DNA of 63,751 nt from assembly GCA_028280065.1 (NCBI GenBank), contig JANQMN010000130.1, positions 1-63,751 of the forward strand. Reading direction: 5' to 3'. The DNA comes from Hahella sp. (GTDB lineage Bacteria > Pseudomonadota > Gammaproteobacteria > Pseudomonadales > Oleiphilaceae). The notes below the pieces were generated by a model. The model had not been told where the DNA came from. It was given only the letters and a program-made list of their open reading frames with translations, and did no database searches. The translations under genes were made by a program, and so were the position numbers. Every line of letters starts with the position of its first letter. Position 1 is the stretch's first letter. This document shows, piece after piece, positions 19,614 to 25,640 of this stretch.

Positions 19614-20309
19614 TCAATTCGCGGTTGCTGCCCAGCGATACCCCATCCCATAGGCTGTTTGAATAGCGTCAAAACTGACGTCCAATGCCTGAAATTTCTT
19701 GCGTATTCGTTTGATATGGGAGGTGACGGTACTGTCATCCAACACGGTGTTCGCCGCGTCCATTAGCTGTGTTCGGTTTTTTACATGGCCGGGATGCTTA
19801 GCCAAGGCATGGACGATCCAGAATTCCGTAACAGTCAGCTCGACAGGCTGGTCATTCCAACTGGCATACATACGGTCTAGATTTAATGTTAGAGATCCTC
19901 GGCTGATCACATCTTCCTGGATCTGCTGTTGCATTACATCGAGGCGGCGGAATAGTGCAACAATGCGGGCCATCAAATAAGGCAGGCTGATATCTTTGGT
20001 CAGGTAATCGTCAGCGCCGAGTCTGAGGCCGGAGATCTGATCAAATTCGCTGTCCCGGGCCGTTAGAAAAATGATCGGGACATTCTCCGACATAGCCCGA
20101 ACTTGACGGCAAAGCTCGAAACCGCCTTCTACTTCGGCACCGAGACCGACATCAATCACAATCAGTTCCGGAAGCTGCACATTAAAACGTTCCATGGCTG
20201 AGCGGCGATTGGCAAAGGTTTCTACCTGAAAACCATATTTTTTCAGGGCTTCAGCGTAGTTCGCCCGAATGAGAGGTTCATCTTCCACCAAAGCAATTCT
20301 GCGTGACAT
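19614..20309 (-). CDS. OmpR-family response regulator, partner of the adjacent kinase
   Basis: Receiver domain (about 3-120, phospho-acceptor Asp in LIVIDVGLGAEVEGGFE) joined to a winged-helix DNA-binding domain (about 135-230, LTVTEFWIVHALAKHPG and DDSTVTSHIKRIRKKF). The start at ATG 20309 is preceded by GGGAACGACT; an ATG at 20330 has no suitable ribosome site. The acidic insertion GAEVEGGFELCR after the phospho-Asp matches the regulator I remember from dedicated sortase systems. Target genes are unknown; the upstream divergent small membrane ORF and hcp are nearby candidates. Confidence 0.9.
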   Translation of the reverse strand: MSRRIALVEDEPLIRANYAEALKKYGFQVETFANRRSAMERFNVQLPELIVIDVGLGAEVEGGFELCRQVRAMSENVPIIFLTARDSEFDQISGLRLGADDYLTKDISLPYLMARIVALFRRLDVMQQQIQEDVISRGSLTLNLDRMYASWNDQPVELTVTEFWIVHALAKHPGHVKNRTQLMDAANTVLDDSTVTSHIKRIRKKFQALDVSFDAIQTAYGMGYRWAATAN

Positions 20310-20529
20310 AGTCGTTCCCGTGTTATTCATCTCAGCTGGTTGCCAGATGTGCGAAGGTTGATGCAGATGTAGTTATTAGAGCACGGGGAATTTCTTGTAG
20401 ACAAGTGATCCATTGCGAATGCCATTTTTCGCCATTTTTTGTGGTAAAAATGACGGACTATCAACTTAAAAACCGCTTCTTTTATTAGGACACTGAAATG
20501 ACATTGGATGCCAAGCGAGGAACTAAACT

Positions 20530-20658
20530 ATGTCTCACGATCAAGCTACTGTGAAAACCGCAACTTCGGAAAAGGGTTTACAGAATCCGCTGATTCTTTT
20601 CTTATGTTTAACTCTTTATGTTGCCTCCAGCCATTTGATTTATCTGCTAGATAAGTAA
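20530..20658 (+). CDS. Small single-pass membrane protein (42 residues)
   Basis: A short frame with a strong ribosome site (GCGAGGAA, 7 bases before ATG 20530). The product has a polar N-terminus (MSHDQATVKTATSEKG) and one hydrophobic segment (about residues 19-40, PLILFLCLTLYVASSHLIYL) ending in LDK. A hairpin with 8-bp stem follows at 20719-20740. I do not recognise a family. Start signals, one clean transmembrane helix and a following terminator-like hairpin make it a plausible real gene. It is divergent from the sortase-type response regulator. Confidence 0.55.
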   Translation: MSHDQATVKTATSEKGLQNPLILFLCLTLYVASSHLIYLLDK

Positions 20659-20718
20659 TTATTAGTTTCCTACTACCTTTCCAGTCAGCCGCCTAAATGT
20701 CCGGCACACTCAGTTTTT

Positions 20719-20750
20719 TAGCAGCCTAAATCGGCTGCTATACATTTTCT
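20719..20750 (+). terminator. Terminator-like hairpin after the small membrane ORF
   Basis: Inverted repeat TAGCAGCC (20719-20726) and GGCTGCTA (20733-20740) with a 6-base loop, followed by a moderately T-rich stretch TACATTTTCT. Probably an imperfect rho-independent terminator for the small ORF. Confidence 0.5.
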
Positions 20751-20886
20751 CTTGGTCTATCCACGTTTTATCTAAGACCATTCAAGCGCTTTACAGCGTT
20801 TTCCATTGAACAAACACTGCGCCTTGTTAACCGTTTGACTTTCTTGCCTGATTTAACAGTTAAACTGCTTCCTGTTTCAATTAAGC

Positions 20887-20912
20887 AAAAAAAAGCCCGC
20901 AAATGCGGGCTT
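20887..20912 (-). terminator. Rho-independent terminator of hcp
   Basis: On the minus strand an 8-bp perfect stem AAGCCCGC / GCGGGCTT with a 4-base loop (20893-20912) is followed by a run of T (20887-20892). It lies 19 bp after the hcp stop and indicates a monocistronic hcp transcript. Confidence 0.9.
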
Positions 20913-20930
20913 GATCGGTAAACTGTTTGC

Positions 20931-21419
20931 TTACAGCTTCTTGCCAAGTTCCAGGTCGTAACCAACGCGCTCTGGAGTTCCACCTTTATGCGCTTTGTCT
21001 GCTGCAGTGTAGGACATTGTCAACTTGCCCATGCTCAGAGAGATGCTTTCTGCTGGAGCTGATTCTGCGCCTGCAGATACTGAGTAGCTGCTGATCATGA
21101 CGTTTTCAAGTTCGTAAGTTACGAATTTTTCCAACTTGTCTGCAGAAGTTCGTACCACGTCGATAACAACCTTAACACCTTCAGATCCAGTTACAGATTC
21201 TTTGAAAAGTCCGGAAGATGCAGCGTCCATCATTTTCGATACAGCAACTTCAGTAATGTTGGGACGGGTTGCTTCGCGGTTTGACATGTGGCCAGCTTCC
21301 ATTGAGATGTGGCGGCCAACGCCAAAGGACATGCTGTCTAAACGAATCCAATCTGTATAACCGTCAGCGGTAACGTTGCCTTTGACTGCCAGATTGTTGT
21401 AGTTCATGTAAATAGCCAT
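20931..21419 (-). CDS. hcp: Hcp-family type VI secretion tube protein, orphan
   Basis: The 162-residue protein has Hcp family hallmarks: MAIYMNYNNLAVKGNVTADG at the start, the DWIRLDSMSFGVGR strand, and ELENVMISSYSVSAG toward the C-terminus. Hcp hexamers stack into the inner tube of the T6SS and can carry effectors. No other T6SS gene (vgrG, tssB/C, clpV) is within the window, so this is a stand-alone copy with its own terminator; such orphans often serve a main cluster elsewhere. An AGGAAAGAACACT segment precedes the start and provides a good ribosome site. Confidence 0.92.
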   Translation of the reverse strand: MAIYMNYNNLAVKGNVTADGYTDWIRLDSMSFGVGRHISMEAGHMSNREATRPNITEVAVSKMMDAASSGLFKESVTGSEGVKVVIDVVRTSADKLEKFVTYELENVMISSYSVSAGAESAPAESISLSMGKLTMSYTAADKAHKGGTPERVGYDLELGKKL

Positions 21420-21682
21420 AGTGTTCTTTCCTCTTGCTTAGTTCATTCAGTGAGTGTTACTTATAAAGGCGTCAGCATCTGCTAAAAACCTTCATCTACA
21501 GCCAAAAAATCTTTCAGATGGGAAAATTGAAAAGTGGAATCTGTGTGAGCATGCTATCGAATACTTTCTGAGCAAGTGTCCTGACCCGGTTCCCAGAATT
21601 ATTGTAGACCATGTTTAGTGAAGTAAAAGGCGTTTACTGTCTATAATCAGCTTAGAGGTAAATTGACTATAGAGGAATGCAA

Positions 21683-22084
21683 ATGCGAGGAGCAGGTGGA
21701 ACCAGCGGCGGCGCCGGCGAATTCTTCATCGGGTTGATCATGATGTGTGGCGGTTTTTACATGTTGTTCAATGCCATTTCAGTGCACTCGACCTTCGGCC
21801 TCGGAACTCGGATTTACGGGTTTTCGGCATTTGGCGGAAATTTTAGCGTCACCAGCGGCATGATAATGATTCCCTTCATGTTTGGTGTGGGATTCATCTT
21901 TTACAATGCCAAGAACTTTCTTGGTTGGCTACTAGCCATCGGTTCCTTGGTAGCATTGGTGTTTGGTGTCATTGCCTCGATTCGCTTTAGCTTCAGGGCC
22001 ATGAGTGCGTTTGATCTGATCGTTATATTGGTTCTGTCGGTAGGCGGTACAGGTCTGTTTTTAAAGTCTCTCCGGTCAAAGTAG
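21683..22084 (+). CDS. Uncharacterised integral membrane protein
   Basis: A 133-residue hydrophobic protein with about four membrane helices after a Gly-rich N-terminus (MRGAGGTSGGAGEFFIG). I prefer ATG 21683, 7 bases after AGAGGA, over ATG 21677 which would touch that site. Conserved-looking aromatic and Gly blocks (TRIYGFSAFGGNFSVTSG, MIPFMFGVGFIFYNAKNFLG) suggest a real family, but I cannot name it or propose a function. The NfeD/SPFH pair follows on the same strand after about 70 bp. Confidence 0.8.
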   Translation: MRGAGGTSGGAGEFFIGLIMMCGGFYMLFNAISVHSTFGLGTRIYGFSAFGGNFSVTSGMIMIPFMFGVGFIFYNAKNFLGWLLAIGSLVALVFGVIASIRFSFRAMSAFDLIVILVLSVGGTGLFLKSLRSK

Positions 22085-22156
22085 CTTGCAGGATATGCAA
22101 GTTACACTCTTATATTGTATTAAAATGAAATCCTCTTTAGAAAAGGAAATTACATA

Positions 22157-22618
22157 ATGGAATGGTTGAATAGTCATGTTGCCTATTGGCATTGGATAGT
22201 GCTTGGCTTAGTTCTCGCAAGTCTTGAAATATTTGTTCCGAGTTTTGTCATACTCTGGTTCGGCGTCTCGGCAATCGTGGTCGGTCTACTATTATTGATG
22301 ACCGGCATATCCGTTACTGCGCAAGTGCTCATTTGGGCGGTGTTGTCGTTTCTGTGCGTTGCCGCTTGGCATAAGCTGGTCTCACCGCGAATGAAAGACA
22401 AGACCCTGGCGGGACTATCGCGCGAGGCTATCCTCGGCAAAGTGGGGACCGTGTTGGAATACTCAGTCGAACAAGGACGGGGAACGATGCGCTTTCCAGC
22501 GCCGGTATTAGGCAATGACGAATGGGAAATCCTTAGCCATGATGCGCTGCAAAGCGGCGACCGGGTAACGGTAAAAGATGTATCCGGCAACACCCTGATC
22601 GTGCAGTTAAAGAGTTAA
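22157..22618 (+). CDS. NfeD family protein (YbbK-like)
   Basis: A 153-residue membrane protein with two or three N-terminal helices (about 10-75) and a C-terminal OB-fold (about 90-150: LGKVGTVLEYSVEQGRGTMRF, VLGNDEWEILS, GDRVTVKDVSGNTLIVQ). NfeD proteins partner with SPFH/stomatin proteins encoded next door, as here (51 bp spacing), in membrane quality control or microdomain organisation. It is the short form lacking the ClpP-like protease domain. Confidence 0.92.
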   Translation: MEWLNSHVAYWHWIVLGLVLASLEIFVPSFVILWFGVSAIVVGLLLLMTGISVTAQVLIWAVLSFLCVAAWHKLVSPRMKDKTLAGLSREAILGKVGTVLEYSVEQGRGTMRFPAPVLGNDEWEILSHDALQSGDRVTVKDVSGNTLIVQLKS

Positions 22619-22669
22619 TTATCTGAAACAATAAACCAACTTCAACTAACCAACGAGTGAGGAAGCACA

Positions 22670-23524
22670 ATGGAAGGTTTAGTAATTGTCGTGTTTATCG
22701 CAATCATGATTCTTGTAACCTTGATAATGGGCGTAAGAATCGTCCCGCAAGGTTCCAAGCATATCGTGCAGCGTTTGGGGAAGTACCACAAAACTCTGTT
22801 GCCGGGGATGAACATTATTATTCCTTATATCGATTCCGTTCCCTATAAAGTCACCACCAAAGATATTGTTCTCGATATTCCGTCACAAGAGGTTATCACC
22901 CAGGATAATGCCGTCATCGTCGCAAATGCGGTGGCCTATATAAATATTGTTAATCCGGAAAAAGCCGTTTACGGCGTAGAAGACTACGTTTTAGCAATCC
23001 GGAACCTGATCCAAACCGCCCTGCGTTCCATAATCGGGGAAATGAGTTTGGACTCAGCCTTGTCCTCCCGCGATCAAATCAAGGCAAAGCTAAAAGAAGC
23101 GATTTCAGACGATATTTCCGATTGGGGAATCATTCTGAAAACCGTGGAAATTCAGGACATCAATCCTTCTCCCACTATGCAACAGGCGATGGAAGAACAG
23201 GCAGCCGCCGAACGTCAGCGTCGCGCGGCGGTAACCAAGGCTGAAGGTGAGAAGCAGGCGGCAATTCTGGAGGCGGAAGGCCGGTTGGAAGCCTCTCGTA
23301 AAGACGCTGAAGCCCAAGTCGTGTTGGCCAATGCCAGTAAGAAATCCATTATGCTGGTGGCGGAATCCATAAAGCAGGGCGATTCGTTGCCGGTTGTTTA
23401 TTTGCTCGGTGAAAAATACATGGGGACGCTGGCGGAAGTCTCTTCCTCGCCAAATGCCAAGACAGTCGTTCTACCGGCAGATTTGTTGTCTACCATCAAG
23501 GGTCTCATGGGTAACGCCAAGTAG
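22670..23524 (+). CDS. SPFH/stomatin-like membrane protein (QmcA type)
   Basis: A 284-residue protein with one N-terminal membrane helix (about 3-22), an SPFH domain (RIVPQGSKHIVQRLGKYHKT to about residue 190) and a coiled-coil rich in Ala, Glu and Lys (about 190-235), ending in a short helical tail. It matches the bacterial slipin/QmcA group, which forms large membrane oligomers, and sits directly after its NfeD partner. A GTGAGGAAG ribosome site precedes the start. Confidence 0.94.
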   Translation: MEGLVIVVFIAIMILVTLIMGVRIVPQGSKHIVQRLGKYHKTLLPGMNIIIPYIDSVPYKVTTKDIVLDIPSQEVITQDNAVIVANAVAYINIVNPEKAVYGVEDYVLAIRNLIQTALRSIIGEMSLDSALSSRDQIKAKLKEAISDDISDWGIILKTVEIQDINPSPTMQQAMEEQAAAERQRRAAVTKAEGEKQAAILEAEGRLEASRKDAEAQVVLANASKKSIMLVAESIKQGDSLPVVYLLGEKYMGTLAEVSSSPNAKTVVLPADLLSTIKGLMGNAK

Positions 23525-23563
23525 ATAGCAAGATACAAGATAAGAGTAGGCAGTTTAATAAGA

Positions 23564-23592
23564 GTACCTGATTCTGAGAGTTGATCAGGTAC
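23564..23592. terminator. Hairpin between convergent SPFH and DUF1499 genes
   Basis: Perfect 9-bp inverted repeat GTACCTGAT (23564-23572) / ATCAGGTAC (23584-23592), 11-base loop, placed between two converging genes. No strong T-run follows, so it may act as a bidirectional but partly rho-dependent terminator. Confidence 0.55.
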
Positions 23593-23602
23593 CCTTCTAC
23601 AG

Positions 23603-24049
23603 TTAAATCTCTTGATAGGCCGCCGCCAACTTTTTAAAGCGCTTGGCATTGAGGCCTCGATCGGAATAACCGGCGCGGCTTTGGGAGCGGTAGTGGACTA
23701 GTTTGTTCGCTGAATCCAAGTAGAACTCCGCATCGTCATGAAATTTCATGGTTGGGGTGGTGAATACCACATATAAATAGTCACTCGATTTTTCAACAAT
23801 CTCCACGCCACCATAGGTAATGACAGCCTGCTCAATGGCTTCCATGGTCGCTTCCGGCGTTGCCTTGAAAACCAAGGGTTCAACCTTCTTCTTGGGATCT
23901 TGCGCTTGGGTGGAAACGCCATTAGGGCGGCTGCCTAAAGGCTTAAGTTTGCTGTTCTCAATACCAAGTTTCGGTGCTTGGCTGTTTTGATAGTAGATAA
24001 AGCCAAATGCAGAGGCGACAAGCACCAAGATTGTTAAGCTAGTTTTCAT
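23603..24049 (-). CDS. DUF1499 domain protein, membrane-anchored
   Basis: 148 residues: a short N-terminal hydrophobic segment (about 4-20, signal or anchor), then a DUF1499 domain with EPLVFKATPEATMEAIEQAV and the family signature YRSQSRAGYSDRGLNAKR near the C-terminus. Function of the domain is unknown. It is divergent from the OhrR-type regulator, and its promoter (TTGACA at 24115-24120 and TAATAT at 24092-24097, minus strand) is interleaved with that regulator's probable operators, so it is likely induced by organic peroxides. Confidence 0.87.
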   Translation of the reverse strand: MKTSLTILVLVASAFGFIYYQNSQAPKLGIENSKLKPLGSRPNGVSTQAQDPKKKVEPLVFKATPEATMEAIEQAVITYGGVEIVEKSSDYLYVVFTTPTMKFHDDAEFYLDSANKLVHYRSQSRAGYSDRGLNAKRFKKLAAAYQEI

Positions 24050-24079
24050 GAGAGGACCCCATCGACATTGAAATTTAGT

Positions 24080-24138
24080 TTGTGCGCAAAATATTAGTGC
24101 GCAAGACTTGACCTGTCAATACTTTGTGCGCAAAATAG
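24080..24138. promoter_or_regulatory. Divergent promoters with repeated TGCGCA operators for the OhrR-type regulator
   Basis: TTTGTGCGCAAAATA occurs at 24080-24094 and again at 24124-24138, exactly 44 bp apart, with a third partial copy TTAGTGCGCAAG at 24095-24106. The minus-strand promoter TTGACA-17 bp-TAATAT drives the DUF1499 gene; a plus-strand TTGACC-17 bp-CAAAAT would drive the regulator. The two -35 boxes overlap in TTGACCTGTCAA (24109-24120), and the repeats cover both -10 regions. Confidence 0.75.
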
Positions 24139-24179
24139 TTCGCCGTTAGAGTGATCAATTATTCGCCGGAAATGTTTCA

Positions 24180-24617
24180 ATGCGTGATACCCCGCCACAG
24201 TTAAAGCTGCAAAACCAGGTTTGCCATTCCTTATACTCCGCCACCAATGCACTCGTCCGGGCATATCGCCCACTACTTAAAGATTTGGATCTGACCTATC
24301 CCCAGTATCTTGTGATGTTGTGTCTGTGGGAGGAAGACAACGTGACCGTTAAAGCCATTTCCCAGGCAACCCGGTTCGATGCGGGAACCTTGACGCCAAT
24401 ATTAAAGCGCTTGGAAGCCAAAGATTTACTGTTGCGCGAGCGTTCCAAACAAGACGAAAGGCAGCGGGTAATCCGCCTCACTGAATCAGGCGAAGCCTTG
24501 CGGGAACAGGCACGAACAGTGCCGAATTCGTTGATTTGTCTGATTGACATGACACTTGAGGAGGCGCATCTATTGAAGAAGTTGTCGGAGAAGTTGTATG
24601 CACAGTTGGTCGATTAG
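24180..24617 (+). CDS. ohrR: MarR-family organic hydroperoxide regulator OhrR
   Basis: A 145-residue winged-helix repressor. It carries the OhrR sensing cysteine at position 15 in the segment NQVCHSLYSATNAL, the YRPLLKDLDLTYPQYLVMLCLWE block, and the wing with KQDERQRVIRLTE. Oxidation of that Cys by organic peroxide or hypochlorite releases it from DNA. The usual target ohr is not in the window; instead the divergent DUF1499 gene shares the operator region. Codon choice and start context are ordinary. Confidence 0.9.
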   Translation: MRDTPPQLKLQNQVCHSLYSATNALVRAYRPLLKDLDLTYPQYLVMLCLWEEDNVTVKAISQATRFDAGTLTPILKRLEAKDLLLRERSKQDERQRVIRLTESGEALREQARTVPNSLICLIDMTLEEAHLLKKLSEKLYAQLVD

Positions 24618-24713
24618 GTGTGGATTCGATTGCAATCCCCACTGCTTAAGAGATGCCTGCAGAGATAAACTGCAGCGAAGGTGTGCTCTGTTTACTGAAA
24701 CGCATACACAAAA

Positions 24714-24962
24714 CTAATCGCTGTCAATGCTATCTCCTTTATCGTTTCCTTCAAGTACGTCGCCCCACTTTTTACGTTTATCTCTTTTCAAGGCATAGTC
24801 CCAAAGCTCAAATATCATAAAGAGACAAGACCCTATAACAACTGCCCACACCAATTCATTTTCAGAAAGGTAATACAAACCGCCTGGAAAAAGCCTGATT
24901 GCCCAATACACTGCCGCTATGGTCAGAATATATATCAGTAGTACTTTGAGAACTGTTGTCAT
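24714..24962 (-). CDS. Small two-helix membrane protein of unknown function
   Basis: 82 residues with two hydrophobic segments (about 5-24 and 36-56) and a highly charged cytoplasmic-looking tail (KRDKRKKWGDVLEGNDKGDS). No family recognised. It lies alone between the OhrR-type regulator and the CoA-binding protein, on the minus strand. Confidence 0.6.
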   Translation of the reverse strand: MTTVLKVLLIYILTIAAVYWAIRLFPGGLYYLSENELVWAVVIGSCLFMIFELWDYALKRDKRKKWGDVLEGNDKGDSIDSD

Positions 24963-25113
24963 TTGCGATCACTAGCAAGAGATGGTTCAGGTTGCATATT
25001 TCCCCTACCAAAGTTTCCACCAAGACCTTTTACGATTGTACTTAAAAGGCTTGATATCTTCTGGCTAAACAGGACATTATCGTAGACCAGCACCCAAGCC
25101 CTTGAGCCATGTA

Positions 25114-25629
25114 TTATGAAATATTTCTCAACTCAATCCGCCTTGGAATTCTGCCAACCCAAGACATAAGATGCCTGAAACATTTATGCGCGCCATCCAC
25201 CGGCGTAACGAACATCATAGGGCAACCTCCGTCAATCACATTCAACCCTTCTTTTCTAGCAGACTGCACCGCCACCGGATCGACACTGTTACCGAACGAT
25301 TTATGTAACCAAATCCACCGACAGCCATGTGCTTTTGCCTGTGCGAATATTTCAGCGTTGTGTAAAGGCTTGGTTACGACGACGGCCGCCTCCACCAGTT
25401 CGGGGCAGTTGTTTAAGGAGTCATGGCATTGAATGCCTTTTACTATGCTTTCGGTGGGGTGAATGGCGAAAACCGTTTTGCCTTCTTTTTTCAGCCGCTC
25501 ATAAATCAGTTTGGCTGTATCATCGCTGCGGCGAGAAATGCCGAATACCGCAATCGGATTACACGCCAAAAACCGATTAGCGGCTTCTTTTAGGGATACG
25601 ATCTTCGGCGAAACTGTTTGAGTGGACAT
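25114..25629 (-). CDS. CoA-binding (Rossmann-fold) domain protein
   Basis: A 171-residue protein of the YccU/CoA_binding_2 family: AVFGISRRSDDTAKLIYERLKKEGKTVFAI, then ELVEAAVVVTKP and a GGCPMMFV segment at the C-terminus. I chose ATG 25629; the same frame is open further upstream but that part overlaps the antiporter gene in another frame. The start is 11 bp after the antiporter stop, so the two are probably in one operon. The family binds CoA or a related nucleotide; the physiological role is unknown. Confidence 0.87.
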   Translation of the reverse strand: MSTQTVSPKIVSLKEAANRFLACNPIAVFGISRRSDDTAKLIYERLKKEGKTVFAIHPTESIVKGIQCHDSLNNCPELVEAAVVVTKPLHNAEIFAQAKAHGCRWIWLHKSFGNSVDPVAVQSARKEGLNVIDGGCPMMFVTPVDGAHKCFRHLMSWVGRIPRRIELRNIS

Positions 25630-25640
25630 GATTCGGATGT

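Noticed and set aside
20768-20983. 71-residue minus-strand frame downstream of hcp
   Set aside because: It runs through the hcp terminator and overlaps the end of hcp; no family resemblance.
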